DNA of 64,000 bases from NCBI RefSeq assembly GCF_001423885.1, contig NZ_LMPP01000001.1:533542-597541 (forward strand). The letters run 5' to 3'. The stretch is from Rathayibacter sp. Leaf185. Its GTDB lineage: Bacteria; Actinomycetota; Actinomycetes; Actinomycetales; Microbacteriaceae. Position numbers and translations under genes: made by a program. Of this stretch, positions 25,238-34,433 are shown one piece after another; the first letter of the stretch is position 1; every line of letters starts with the position of its first letter. The notes beneath the pieces were generated by a model. It searched no databases, was not told the DNA's origin, and saw nothing but the letters and a program-made list of their open reading frames with translations.

Positions 25238-25872
25238 CGAGCACTGCCGAGTCCGGCCCCCCGTCGGGTGCGGAGGATCTCGGCGAGCAGCGCGAGTTGA
25301 GCCGGGTCCTCCAGCGCCGAGCCGACGGCTGCGACCCGCACCCCCGCATCGAGGAAGGCCGAGACGTTCCCGGCCCCCAGCCCGCCGGTCGCGACGAAGC
25401 GCACATCGGGGAACGGACCTCTGATGTGGCCGAACCAGCCGACGCCGAGCCACTCGGCGGGGAAGGCCTTCATCCATCGCAGCCCCCTGGCGTAGGCGAG
25501 CTGCACCTCCCCGGGGGTCGCGACCCCGGGGAGGACGGGCATGCCGAGCGCCTCGGCCTCGTCCACGATCGACGGGTCGAAGCCCGGCGCGACGACGAAC
25601 GACGCCCCCGCATCGGACGCGATCCTCACCTGCTCGCGGGTCAGCACGGTGCCGGCGCCGACGCTCTTCCCCTGCGCGGACGCACGCCGCACCACTTCAC
25701 GCAGCGCCTCCTCGTCCTCCGCGCTCTGGATGGTGACCTCCACCGAGTCGATCCCGAGATTCCAGGCGGTCTCGGCCAGGCGCACGGCGCGATCGGTGCC
25801 GGTGCCGCGGAGGATGGCCATGATCGGGCTGTCGGCGAACGCGCCGTCGAACCAGGAGCCGGTCACGGTCAT
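25234..25872 (-). CDS. KDPG/KHG aldolase
   Basis: Class I aldolase of 212 residues that splits 2-keto-3-deoxy-6-phosphogluconate into pyruvate and glyceraldehyde 3-phosphate, the last step of the uronate route. Schiff-base Lys135 in MKAFPAEWLG and Glu45 in VEVTIQS are present; the phosphate-binding GGLGAGNVSAFLDAG is conserved. The family's Arg after EVT(L/I) is Gln here. Last gene of the 11-gene operon, overlapping the kinase stop by four bases. Confidence 0.88.
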   Translation of the reverse strand: MTVTGSWFDGAFADSPIMAILRGTGTDRAVRLAETAWNLGIDSVEVTIQSAEDEEALREVVRRASAQGKSVGAGTVLTREQVRIASDAGASFVVAPGFDPSIVDEAEALGMPVLPGVATPGEVQLAYARGLRWMKAFPAEWLGVGWFGHIRGPFPDVRFVATGGLGAGNVSAFLDAGVRVAAVGSALEDPAQLALLAEILRTRRGAGLGSAR

Positions 25873-26795
25873 CGGCCGATCCTCTCGCGCAGGGCAGCGC
25901 TCTCGTGCAGTGAGTCGCCCGTCGTCCTCAGCGTCAGTGCCGCGCGGAGGTGCCCGCTCCGCAGCCTGTCGGCCACTGGAGCGCCCGACAGGCGGGCGGC
26001 CAGGTACCCTCCCGCGAACGCGTCCCCCGCACCGACCGCATCGACGACGTCGACCCGCTCCGACGGCTCGAACGTCGCCTCGCCACCGAGGAAGGCCGTG
26101 GCTCCTACCTCGCCGTCCTTGACGATCACCTCCGGCACATCGGGGAAGCGACGCCGGACGTCGAGAGCGCTCGGTGTGGCCCAGAGCTCCTCCGCTTCGT
26201 CACGGCCGGTGAAGAGGACGTCGGCACGGCGCGCGAGCGCGTCGAGCGCCGGAGCCGCGCCTCCCGGCCGCCACAGGGAGGCCCGATGATTCATGTCGAT
26301 GCTGATGGTCACTCCTGCCCTCCGGGCACGATCGATGAGGTGGTCGAGAAAGGCCGCGGCGGTGGAGGACAGCGCCGCGGTGATCCCGGACACGTGCAGG
26401 ATCCCGACACCGTCGAGGCCGACCAGCCCGACGTCCTCGACCGACAGGTGCGAGGCCGCCGAACCGCGTCGGTGGTAGACCACGCCTCGGCCGGGATCCT
26501 TGACGTAGAGGCCCGTCGGACGGTCGCTGTCGTAGACGACGCCCGAGACGTCGATGCCGCGAGCGGCCAGCTGCGCGGCCACCCGACGACCCAGCGCGTC
26601 GTCGCCGAGTCGGCTGAACCACCGCGCTTCGTGTCCGAGAGCCGCGACGTGCGCGGCGACGTTCGACTCGGCGCCCCCGGCGTCGACGAGGAAGACCTCG
26701 GCCTCCTCGACGCGCTCGGCCCTCACGGGAGCGATCATCGCCATGGTCTCGCCGACGGCGAGCAGGGCGCCGTCCTGGGCCCACCGAGCCGCCAC
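25869..26795 (-). CDS. kdgK: 2-keto-3-deoxygluconate kinase, PfkB family
   Basis: Sugar kinase of 308 residues. PfkB signatures: GGAESNVAAHVAALG near residue 40 and DAVGAGDAFAGGYLA near residue 248, where Asp is the catalytic base. It phosphorylates KDG at C6 with ATP. Assignment as KDG kinase rests on the operon: KduI and KduD make KDG and the adjacent aldolase uses KDPG. It overlaps the aldolase gene by four bases and begins three bases after kduI ends. Confidence 0.85.
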   Translation of the reverse strand: MAARWAQDGALLAVGETMAMIAPVRAERVEEAEVFLVDAGGAESNVAAHVAALGHEARWFSRLGDDALGRRVAAQLAARGIDVSGVVYDSDRPTGLYVKDPGRGVVYHRRGSAASHLSVEDVGLVGLDGVGILHVSGITAALSSTAAAFLDHLIDRARRAGVTISIDMNHRASLWRPGGAAPALDALARRADVLFTGRDEAEELWATPSALDVRRRFPDVPEVIVKDGEVGATAFLGGEATFEPSERVDVVDAVGAGDAFAGGYLAARLSGAPVADRLRSGHLRAALTLRTTGDSLHESAALRERIGR

Positions 26796-26798
26796 GGT

Positions 26799-27629
26799 CT
26801 AGCGCAGCCCGGAGACCGGGGCGGTGTCCATGTCGTCGAAGGCCTGGTTCTCGCCCGCCATCGCCCAGACGAAGGAGTACGAGGCGGTTCCGACTCCGGA
26901 GTGGATCGACCAGCTCGGGGAGAGGACGGCCTGCCGGTCCGCCACCACGAGGTGGCGCGTCTCCTCGCGCTCACCGAGCAGATGGATGACGCGGGCGTCG
27001 TCGGCGACGTCGAAGTACAGGTAGCACTCGGTGCGGCGGTCGTGCGTGTGCGCCGGCATCGTGTTCCACATCGACCCGGGGTGCAGCTGCGTGACGCCCA
27101 TCACGATCTGGCACGAGCGGACCCCGTTCTCGTGGATGTACTGGTTGAGGGTGCGCCGATTCGACGTCATCGGGTCGCCGAGCTCGCGCACGGTTCCTCC
27201 ACCCGGGGCGACGAGCACTGTCGGATAGGTCGTGTGCGCGGGCGCGGAGAACAGGTAGAACTGCGCGCCCGATCCCGCCTCCGCATCGGCGAAGACGACC
27301 TCGCGGATCCCGCGGCCGAGGTAGAGGCACGCCCCCTTCACGAGCGTGTGGACCTCCCCGTCGGCGGTCACCGAGCCCGTTCCGCCCACGTTGACGATGC
27401 CGAGCTCTCGGTGCTCGAGGAAGTAGTCGCTCCGGATCTCGGGGTAGCCGGTCAGGGTCAGCTCCGACCCGGCGGGCTCGGCGCCCCCGAGCACGATGCG
27501 GTCGTGGTGGGTGTAGGTGACCCGGATCTCGCCCGCGACGAAGACGTCCGGCACGAGATAGTTCGTGCGCAGGTCCTCGGTGGTCATCCCGGGGACCTGG
27601 GCGGGGTTGGTGGCGTAGCGCTGCTGCAT
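26799..27629 (-). CDS. kduI: 5-dehydro-4-deoxy-D-glucuronate isomerase
   Basis: KduI, 276 residues, a cupin isomerase that converts 4-deoxy-L-threo-5-hexosulose uronate to 3-deoxy-D-glycero-2,5-hexodiulosonate in the cytoplasm. Family sequences include MWNTMPAHTHDRRTECYLYF (zinc ligands His, His, Glu) and SPSWSIHSGVGT with the fourth His. ATG 27629 is used; the longer frame into 27899 is a shadow. It is followed by the KDG kinase and preceded by kduD, matching the pathway order. Confidence 0.95.
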   Translation of the reverse strand: MQQRYATNPAQVPGMTTEDLRTNYLVPDVFVAGEIRVTYTHHDRIVLGGAEPAGSELTLTGYPEIRSDYFLEHRELGIVNVGGTGSVTADGEVHTLVKGACLYLGRGIREVVFADAEAGSGAQFYLFSAPAHTTYPTVLVAPGGGTVRELGDPMTSNRRTLNQYIHENGVRSCQIVMGVTQLHPGSMWNTMPAHTHDRRTECYLYFDVADDARVIHLLGEREETRHLVVADRQAVLSPSWSIHSGVGTASYSFVWAMAGENQAFDDMDTAPVSGLR

Positions 27630-27661
27630 GACTGCTCCTGGAAGCTGAGGGGTGGAGGGGG

Positions 27662-28426
27662 TCAACGGACGAGCCAGCCGCCGTCGACGGGGATGACGGC
27701 GCCGGTGACGTAGGCGGACGCCGGCGAGGCGAGGAAGACGAAGACGCCCTGCACGTCGGCGGGCTCGCCCCACCGCCCGGCGGGGATGCGGGCGACGATG
27801 GACTTCTCGCGTTCGATGTCGGCGCGGAGCCCCGCCGTGTTGTCGGTGGCCATGTAGCCCGGCGCGACCGCGTTCACCGTCACTCCGCCCGACGCCCACT
27901 CGTTGGCGAGCGCCTTGGTGAGCCCGGCGACAGCGTGCTTGGACGCCGCGTACGCGGGCACCAGGATGCCGCCCTGGAACGAGAGCATGGAGGCCACCGT
28001 GATGATGCGTCCCGAGCCCTGGAGCAGCATCTGCCGTCCTGCGGCCTGCGAGAGGTGGAAGACGGAGTCGAGGTTGACGCGCAGCACCTCGCTCCAGTCG
28101 TCGGGTGCGTAGTCGACGGCGGGGGCGCGCCGGATCGTGCCGGCGTTGTTCACGAGGACGTCGAGGCGCCCGTACTCGGCGACGACCGCGGTCACGGCCG
28201 AGGCGAGGTCATCGGGCGAGGCCGTCGCGAAGTCGCAGCGCAGCTCGAGCACACGGCGTCCGAGTCCGCGGATGAGCGCAGCGGTCTCGGTCGCTTCGCT
28301 GCGATCCAGCATTGCGATGTCGGCGCCGGCCTCGGCGAGCGCGAGGGCGGCACTCCGACCGAGGCCTCGGCTCGACCCCGTGACCAGGGCGACCCGGCCG
28401 TCGAGTCTGAAGGAGTCGAGGATCAT
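27662..28426 (-). CDS. kduD: 2-deoxy-D-gluconate 3-dehydrogenase (KduD)
   Basis: SDR of 254 residues that reduces 3-deoxy-D-glycero-2,5-hexodiulosonate to 2-keto-3-deoxygluconate. Motifs: TGSSRGLG near residue 16, NNAG near 92, Ser in VASMLSFQGG, YAASK, and the family end SAYVTGAVIPVDGGWLVR. The VTGSSRGLGRSAALALAEAG start and SMLSFQGG core match KduD-type enzymes. It overlaps the FAH gene stop by four bases and precedes kduI by 32 bases. Confidence 0.92.
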   Translation of the reverse strand: MILDSFRLDGRVALVTGSSRGLGRSAALALAEAGADIAMLDRSEATETAALIRGLGRRVLELRCDFATASPDDLASAVTAVVAEYGRLDVLVNNAGTIRRAPAVDYAPDDWSEVLRVNLDSVFHLSQAAGRQMLLQGSGRIITVASMLSFQGGILVPAYAASKHAVAGLTKALANEWASGGVTVNAVAPGYMATDNTAGLRADIEREKSIVARIPAGRWGEPADVQGVFVFLASPASAYVTGAVIPVDGGWLVR

Positions 28427-29295
28427 GGGCGGACCTCCGGAGGGTCGGTGAAGACGGTGGTCAGCTCGCCGATCCCGGCGACGCGCACCGTGACCGAGTC
28501 GCCGGACGCGATCGGGCGGTGGGCGGCCTGGGCGTCGGGGAGCTTCTGGGGCGTGCCCGTCGAGATGACGTCGCCGGGGCGGAGGGTCATGACCGTGCTG
28601 AGGTAGTGGACGATGAAGGCGACGCTGAAGATCGTCGTCGAGGTCGACTGCGAGACCGTCACCCGACCGTCGCGGACGACCTCCACCACGAGGTCCTGCG
28701 GATCCGGCACGTCGTCAGCAGTGACGATCCACGGGCCGAGGGGGGCGAAGCCGTCGAAGCACTTGCCCATCGTCCACTGGCTCTGCCGACGCTGCCACGA
28801 CCGGTCCGACACGTCGTTGAGGAGGGTGTAGCCGCCGATGCAGGACAGGGCGTCCTCGATCGGGACCGCGTGCGCGGTCCGGGCGATGACGACGGCGATC
28901 TCGCCCTCGTAGTCGACGTCCTCCGCCACCGCGGGGATCGCGACCGCGTCGCCGGGGCCCGCGAGGGTGTTCGGAGTCTTGACGAACACGTCGGGGAAGT
29001 CCGGATCGCCCAGGCGCGGGTCCTGCCCGTCCGGCACGTGCCCCCGGTAGTTGTAGCCCAGGCACAGCATCGTGCCGGGGCGCACCGGTGGGGCGAGGTC
29101 GAGTCCGGCGAGGGCGGGCGATGCCGCGCTCGCCCTCTCGGCCGCCCGGCGAGCCGCGGTGCGGGCGTCGGGGTCGGACATCACGTCGACGGTCGTGTGC
29201 CCGCCGGGCACCTCGACGACGCGATCCGTGCCGTCGACGTCGACCACCACTCCCGTGCGCTCTCCGCCGGGTGTGCGGATGCTGACGAGCCTCAC
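28423..29295 (-). CDS. fumarylacetoacetate hydrolase (FAH)-family protein
   Basis: FAH-fold hydrolase or isomerase of 290 residues. Metal ligands are seen in DVDYEGEIAVVI, with supporting motifs LCLGYNYRGH, KTPNTLAGPGDAV, LNDVSDRSWQ and GDVISTGTPQKL. Relatives include acylpyruvases and 2-keto-3-deoxy-sugar acid hydratases/dehydratases. In this operon it probably acts on a keto-deoxy sugar acid, giving a non-phosphorylative branch, but that is inference. The GTG at 29295 overlaps the GH88 stop. Confidence 0.8.
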   Translation of the reverse strand: MRLVSIRTPGGERTGVVVDVDGTDRVVEVPGGHTTVDVMSDPDARTAARRAAERASAASPALAGLDLAPPVRPGTMLCLGYNYRGHVPDGQDPRLGDPDFPDVFVKTPNTLAGPGDAVAIPAVAEDVDYEGEIAVVIARTAHAVPIEDALSCIGGYTLLNDVSDRSWQRRQSQWTMGKCFDGFAPLGPWIVTADDVPDPQDLVVEVVRDGRVTVSQSTSTTIFSVAFIVHYLSTVMTLRPGDVISTGTPQKLPDAQAAHRPIASGDSVTVRVAGIGELTTVFTDPPEVRP

Positions 29296-30497
29296 CAGTG
29301 CGTCACCCACTCCGGGTCCTCGATCCGCACGAGTGCCTCGAGGTAGAAGTAGTCGCCCCAGAGCGTTCCCTCGTCGACCCCGACCTGCTTCGGCAGGTCG
29401 TAGACGCCGTGCAGCAGGAGCGCGTCCGAATCGGAGGGGCTCTCCGGCGTGCATCGTGCGATGAGGGCGGCGACGAGGCGGTGCGCCGCCTCGGTCGCGG
29501 TCCTCGCGCGCTCGGTGTCCGGCTCGAGGCCGGCGAGTTCCAGCAGACCGCAGGCGGCGATCGCCGCGGCCGAACTGTCGCGGGGGGCATCGCTCCCGTT
29601 CGTGTAGACGAGGTCCCAGTAGGGCACGTCGTCGTCGGGGAGGTGCGCGAGGAAGTACCTCGCACAGCGCCACGCCGCCTCGCGGAGACCGGGATCACCG
29701 GTCGTGCGCGCACCGATGGCGAATCCGTAGACACCCCACGCCTGACCCCGCGCCCAGCAGGAGTCGTCGAAGGCGCCCTGCTCGGTCGCCCCGCGGAGCG
29801 GACGTCCCGTCTCGACGTCCCAGTAGAAGGTGTGGAACGTCGTGTCATCGGGCCGGAGGATGTGCGCCCGCAGCTGCTCGGTGTGCCGTCGCACCGCGTC
29901 GGCGTACCGCCGATCGCCCGTCTGCTCGAACGCCCACGTCAGCAGCGGCATGTTCATCAGGCTGTCGATGATCGTCCGGCCGGCCTGAGTCGGATCGCGG
30001 AGGTCGCCCCACGCCTGGATGATGCCCGCCGGTTCGAGGAATCGCGTCATCAGGTGGTCGGCCGCGAGGAGGGCCGCAGCCCTCGCATCGTCCCTGATCG
30101 CGGGGGTCGAGCCCATCCGCGACGCCGTCACGGACCCGAGGCTGTACAGGAAGCCGAGATCGTGGGTGTCGAGGTCGATGCCCTCTCGGACGCGATGGGC
30201 GAAGTCGCCCGCGTGCGCCTCCGCGGCCGACCGGAACGCCTCGTCGCGCGTCGACTCCCAGGACAGCCACTGCGCGCCGGGCCAGAAGCTGGTCGTCCAC
30301 CCCCTGTTGCCGCCCTGCGCGATGCCGCCGGCTGCCGGACGGGGGAGGTAGCGGCCGTCGACGGTGGTGTCGTCGGGGTAGGACGCGCCCCACGCGGCCA
30401 TGTTGCGTCGTACGGTGTGCAGGGCGGCCTCGAGTGCCGCGGGAGCATCGACCGCGACTGCTGCACCGGGAGAGGCCGGGAGGGACTGGTGACTCAT
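29292..30497 (-). CDS. GH88 unsaturated glucuronyl hydrolase
   Basis: Cytoplasmic glycosidase of 401 residues that hydrates the double bond of 4,5-unsaturated uronic acids at the non-reducing end of lyase-made oligosaccharides and releases them. The two catalytic Asp of the family are seen as Asp113 (THDLGFLY) and Asp178 (TIIDSLMNMPLL). Aromatic subsite residues are frequent (WGDL, FYWDVETG, GQAWGVYG, WGDYFYLEAL). No signal peptide. Located between FAH and the YesL-like gene with overlapping ends. It supplies KduI with substrate. Confidence 0.94.
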   Translation of the reverse strand: MSHQSLPASPGAAVAVDAPAALEAALHTVRRNMAAWGASYPDDTTVDGRYLPRPAAGGIAQGGNRGWTTSFWPGAQWLSWESTRDEAFRSAAEAHAGDFAHRVREGIDLDTHDLGFLYSLGSVTASRMGSTPAIRDDARAAALLAADHLMTRFLEPAGIIQAWGDLRDPTQAGRTIIDSLMNMPLLTWAFEQTGDRRYADAVRRHTEQLRAHILRPDDTTFHTFYWDVETGRPLRGATEQGAFDDSCWARGQAWGVYGFAIGARTTGDPGLREAAWRCARYFLAHLPDDDVPYWDLVYTNGSDAPRDSSAAAIAACGLLELAGLEPDTERARTATEAAHRLVAALIARCTPESPSDSDALLLHGVYDLPKQVGVDEGTLWGDYFYLEALVRIEDPEWVTHW

Positions 30498-31192
30498 GAG
30501 ATGGCGTCCTTCGTCGTGGGTGATCCGGAGAGTGCGCGGGTGACGGCGGCCGGAGACCGGAGGCAGTATCGGGAGTTGGTCCAGGCGACGTAGAGCACGG
30601 GCGCTGCAGTGAGCCCGAGCGCCAGGGCCGGGACATTGACGAACAGCACGACCTGCACGCCGATCACGGCGATCGACGCGATGCTGAAAGGCCAGCGCCG
30701 GACCGACAGCACGAGGCTCGTCCGCAGCACGTCCCGCAGGCGCGCGTCCGGCTGCTCACCGACGGCGACGAGGGCGAGGAGCCCCGTCGCCAGGGTGAGG
30801 AAGGCGAGGACGAGGAGCACCGGTACGACGACGACCGACAGAGGCGTCGCCGACAGCATCCGGACATCCACGGCGAGAACGACGAGCACGGCGGTGGCCG
30901 ATGCCCCGATGAGCAGCGAGCGGCGCCAGAGGAGGCGCCACGCCCGCAAGTACGGACGGACGACCGCCGACGAACCGTCGCTGCTGTCGCGGAAGACCCT
31001 GAACAGGGCGGCGACGGCCGGCGCGACCGTCGGCGCCGTCAGGGCGATGAAGGGCCACGACACGGCGGGATCCGTCGTGATGAGGAGCACGACGAGCGGA
31101 AGCGCCGCCGCGCAGGTGAGCAGATTGCCCATGAGCCCGAGATAGACGACTCCGAGGATCGCCTCCCAGGTCTGATGCGGAACGCGTCGCAC
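30494..31192 (-). CDS. YesL/DUF624-like membrane protein
   Basis: Membrane protein of 232 residues with about five helices (for example GVVYLGLMGNLLTCAAALPL, LLLIG-like segments, and a C-terminal ALGLTAAPVLYVAWTN). It resembles YesL (DUF624) proteins that sit next to sugar ABC permeases in polysaccharide loci. Function unknown; an accessory to the importer is likely. GTG 31192 starts two bases after the permease stop. A second such protein follows the importer at 47005. Confidence 0.7.
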   Translation of the reverse strand: MRRVPHQTWEAILGVVYLGLMGNLLTCAAALPLVVLLITTDPAVSWPFIALTAPTVAPAVAALFRVFRDSSDGSSAVVRPYLRAWRLLWRRSLLIGASATAVLVVLAVDVRMLSATPLSVVVVPVLLVLAFLTLATGLLALVAVGEQPDARLRDVLRTSLVLSVRRWPFSIASIAVIGVQVVLFVNVPALALGLTAAPVLYVAWTNSRYCLRSPAAVTRALSGSPTTKDAIS

Positions 31193-31194
31193 GG

Positions 31195-32115
31195 TCAGCC
31201 CTTCAGTCCGCTGGTGGCGAGACCCTCGACGAAGTACTTCTGGCCGAGGACGAAGATCACCGCGATGGGGATGACCGAGATGGTGAGGCCCGCGAACAGC
31301 AGTGCGTAGTTCGTGTCGTAGAGGTTCGAGGCGAAGCTCTTCAGCCCGAGCTGGATCGTCCAGAGGTCCGGGTTGCGGAGGTAGATCAGCGGACCGAGGT
31401 AGTCGTTCCACGTGTTGACGAAGGTGAGCAGAGTGAGGCTCGCCAGGGCCGGGACGGACAGGGGCAGCATGATCCGTCGCCAGATGCCGTAGTCGCTGAG
31501 CCCGTCGAGCCGCGCGGCCTCGCTCAGCTCGTCGGGGATCGTCTCGTAGTACTGCTTCATCAGGAACACGCCGAACGCGCCGAACGCCTGGAGCAGGATG
31601 ATCGCCCACAGAGTGTTCGACACCTTCAGATTCGACAGCAGGATGAACTGCGGGATCATGTACGACTGCCACGGCACGGCGATGGTGCCGATGTACACCA
31701 GGAAGAGGGCGTCGCGCCCGGGGAAGCGGATCTTGGCGAACCCGTAGGCGGCGAAGGACCCGGTGAGCACCTGGAGGAAGGTGACGGCGGTCGCCAGGAG
31801 CAGGGAGTTGCGGATCCACGTCAGCATGTCCGCGAGCTGCAGGATGTCGATGTAGTTGCTGAAGACGAACGTCTCGGGCAGCCACACGATGGGTACGGAG
31901 AAGACCTCGTTCGGAGACTTGAGCGAGCTCAGCACCATCCAGATGAACGGCGTCAGCAGACCGACCGCGAACACGAACAGGCCGAGGTAGCCGAGGACGC
32001 GGCCGAGGGTGCGCCGGTCCGGCGCGCCGCGTCGGCGGGCGGGCAGGGGCTCCGGGTTCTCCGCGAGGTCGCGGAGAGCCCGTCGGTCGTCGGTGGGGAC
32101 GAGGAGTTCGGACAT
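31195..32115 (-). CDS. sugar ABC transporter permease, MalG/AraQ type
   Basis: Inner-membrane subunit of a CUT1 importer, 306 residues, six helices. The EAA loop is EAARLDGLSDYGIWRRIMLP and the protein ends VEGLATSGLKG as many MalG-type subunits do. ATG 32115 overlaps the stop of the partner permease by one base (TGATG). No ATPase gene is nearby; a shared MsiK-like ATPase elsewhere is usual for actinobacteria. Imports the uronide oligosaccharides with the adjacent receptor. Confidence 0.93.
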   Translation of the reverse strand: MSELLVPTDDRRALRDLAENPEPLPARRRGAPDRRTLGRVLGYLGLFVFAVGLLTPFIWMVLSSLKSPNEVFSVPIVWLPETFVFSNYIDILQLADMLTWIRNSLLLATAVTFLQVLTGSFAAYGFAKIRFPGRDALFLVYIGTIAVPWQSYMIPQFILLSNLKVSNTLWAIILLQAFGAFGVFLMKQYYETIPDELSEAARLDGLSDYGIWRRIMLPLSVPALASLTLLTFVNTWNDYLGPLIYLRNPDLWTIQLGLKSFASNLYDTNYALLFAGLTISVIPIAVIFVLGQKYFVEGLATSGLKG

Positions 32116-33047
32116 CAGACGCTCCGTTTCTTGTTCCAGAGGAACTGCGCGATCGTGACGACGATGCAGAGGAAGAACAGGGCGACGGCCGCCGCCGACG
32201 CATAGCCGAACTGCGACTCCTCGAAGCCCTTCCGGTAGATGAACTGGGACAGGACCGACGTCGACTGCCCCGGCCCGCCGTCGGTCATGACGAGGATCAG
32301 ATCGAAGATCTTGAAGGAGTTGATGGTGAGGATGACCGTGACGAAGAACATCGTCGGGCGCAGGCAGGGCAGGGTCACGTTGAAGAAGCGCTGCACGGCG
32401 TTCGCACCGTCGACGCGGGCGGCCTCGTGCAGCTCGCGCGGTACCGTCTGGAGCCCCGCGAGGAACAGGATCATGTAGTAGCCCATGTCCCGCCAGGTGC
32501 TGACGATGACGACGGCGGGCATGGCCCACTCCGACGAGGTCAGCCAGCCGGGGGGATCCGTGAAGCCGATGGCGCGCAGCGCCTCGTTGATCGGCCCGGA
32601 GTCGGGACTGAAGAGCAGGTTCCACACCACCGCGATCGCGACGATCGACGTGATGTACGGGAAGAACGCGGCGGTCCTGAAGAACGCGACTCCGCGCAGC
32701 TTGTTGTTCAGCAGCAGTGCGAGTCCGAGCGAGACGGCGATGGTCAGCGGGATGTGCAGGACCGAGTAGTAGATCGTGTTCCCGAAGGCGATGCGGAAGC
32801 TGCCGTCGCTCAGGAGACGGGTGAAGTTGTCGAACCCGATCCAGTCGGCCTTGCCGAAGACGTTCCAGTTGGTGAACGCCATGTAGAAGAGGATGAGCAC
32901 GGGCAGCAGGGTCAGGAACCCGAAGCCGATGAAGTTGGGGAGGATGAAGCTCCACCCGATGAGGGCGTTTCGCCGCCGCAGCGCCGACCGGCGCTTGCGC
33001 ACGGGAGGCGGTGCGGTCGAACCGACCTCCGGGATGGTGGTGGACAT
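32115..33047 (-). CDS. sugar ABC transporter permease, MalF/UgpA type
   Basis: CUT1 importer subunit of 310 residues. After a basic N-terminus six helices are visible (ILPNFIGFGFLTLLPVLILFY and others). EAA loop: EAARVDGANAVQRFFNVTLP. Start at ATG 33047 with GAGGAG upstream; a longer frame from 33107 has no ribosome-binding site. Pairs with the next permease through a one-base overlap. Lies 90 bases after the solute-binding protein gene. Confidence 0.93.
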   Translation of the reverse strand: MSTTIPEVGSTAPPPVRKRRSALRRRNALIGWSFILPNFIGFGFLTLLPVLILFYMAFTNWNVFGKADWIGFDNFTRLLSDGSFRIAFGNTIYYSVLHIPLTIAVSLGLALLLNNKLRGVAFFRTAAFFPYITSIVAIAVVWNLLFSPDSGPINEALRAIGFTDPPGWLTSSEWAMPAVVIVSTWRDMGYYMILFLAGLQTVPRELHEAARVDGANAVQRFFNVTLPCLRPTMFFVTVILTINSFKIFDLILVMTDGGPGQSTSVLSQFIYRKGFEESQFGYASAAAVALFFLCIVVTIAQFLWNKKRSV

Positions 33048-33137
33048 CAAGACTCCTCGTCGAGTGTGAAGAAGGGGGGTGCGGTGGCCGGCGTCGCGGC
33101 CGGCCACCGCCGGGTGGCCCTCACGGGCCCTCTCAGG

Positions 33138-34433
33138 TCAGTCCGTGCCCACCTCGCTGGCGACACGGTCCTGCGCGGTCGAGACGGCGTCGCTGACCGA
33201 CTCCGATCCCGACATCACGCCGGTGTGGAGGTCGCCGAGGATGGTCTGGACGGCCGCGGTCTTGCTCGAGGTCGGGTTCTCGGGCTTCGTGTCGTGCGTC
33301 GAGACGGCGAAGCGGGAGAGCTCGTCGGTCGGCACACCGGGTGTGGCGAAGAAGGTCTCGGCGACCTCGTCGTCGAGCAGTGCCGGCGTGATCGCGATCT
33401 CGGCGAGACGCTCCGCCGCGTCCGCGCTGGCCGCATAGGCGAGGAAGTCCTTCGCGGCCTGCGTCTTGGAGTCGTCGATGTTCGCGTTGATGCCGAATCC
33501 GGTCGGGTCGCCGAACGTCACGGGGGTCTCGTCGAGACCGGTGGTGGACTCGTCGTACTGGGGGGCCGGAGCGATGCCCCAGTCGAAGTCCTGCGCTTCG
33601 CCGGAGGCCTGCTGCGCGGTGAGGCTCCCGACGTACCAGGTGCCCATCAGCATCATCGCTGCCTTCTGCGTACCGAATTCCGATCCGTAGCCGAGCTGAT
33701 TCGCCGTGATCGTGTTGAAGTCGACCTGCGCCTTGTCGTCCTGCAGCGAGAGCGTCCGGTCGTAGTAGGGCTCGAGGTAGTCGAACTCTCCGCTGAGGAT
33801 GTCGGCGTCGGGCGCCTGCGCGCTCGCGAATCCCTGGACGGTCGACTGCCACCGGTGCAGGTATGCGCCGTAGGCCGTGTTGCCCGCCGCGGTCAGGCCG
33901 GCCTTGAGGGCCTCCGCCGCATCGGCGTAGTCGTCCCACGTCCACGAGCCGTCGGGATAGGCGACGCCCGCCGTGTCGAAGAGGGTCTTGTCGTAGTAGA
34001 GCACCCAGGAGTCCTGACGGTACGGGACGGCGTAGGCCGATCCGTCGATCTCGTAGGACTCGGTACCGCTGATGCCGTCGGGGAGCTCGATGTCGGAGAC
34101 GTCGAGCAGCTGCCCGCCCTCCTTGAAGGTCGTGACGTACTTGACCTCCTTCTGCGTGATGATGTCCGGGCCGGACCCGGCCGCGAGGTCCGCGGTCACC
34201 AGCGTGTTGTACTCGGCGGGGTCGTACTCCTTGAGCTCGACGGTGACGTCGGGGTACTTCTCGTGGAAGCCGTCGGCGAGGACCTGGAACTCGGGCGTCG
34301 TCTGGAGGCTCCACCCGGACACGGTGAGGGTCGCCGGGCCCGAGGCCTCGGACGACGTCCCACTGCTGCACGCCGTGAGGACGAGGGTCGCCGAGACGAT
34401 GAGAGCCCCGGCGGCTGCGATCTTGCGCTTCAT
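33138..34433 (-). CDS. sugar-binding lipoprotein of the uronide importer
   Basis: Extracytoplasmic receptor of 431 residues. Lipobox LTACS (Cys22) after a hydrophobic core. The rest is a family-1 solute-binding fold: DGFHEKYPDVTVELKEY, DIITQKEVKYVTTFKEGG, AVPYRQDSWVLYYDKTLFD, MMLMGTWYVGS and GFGINANIDDSKTQAAKDFL. It binds the imported oligosaccharide. Its ATG overlaps the DUF2264 stop by four bases. Confidence 0.92.
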   Translation of the reverse strand: MKRKIAAAGALIVSATLVLTACSSGTSSEASGPATLTVSGWSLQTTPEFQVLADGFHEKYPDVTVELKEYDPAEYNTLVTADLAAGSGPDIITQKEVKYVTTFKEGGQLLDVSDIELPDGISGTESYEIDGSAYAVPYRQDSWVLYYDKTLFDTAGVAYPDGSWTWDDYADAAEALKAGLTAAGNTAYGAYLHRWQSTVQGFASAQAPDADILSGEFDYLEPYYDRTLSLQDDKAQVDFNTITANQLGYGSEFGTQKAAMMLMGTWYVGSLTAQQASGEAQDFDWGIAPAPQYDESTTGLDETPVTFGDPTGFGINANIDDSKTQAAKDFLAYAASADAAERLAEIAITPALLDDEVAETFFATPGVPTDELSRFAVSTHDTKPENPTSSKTAAVQTILGDLHTGVMSGSESVSDAVSTAQDRVASEVGTD

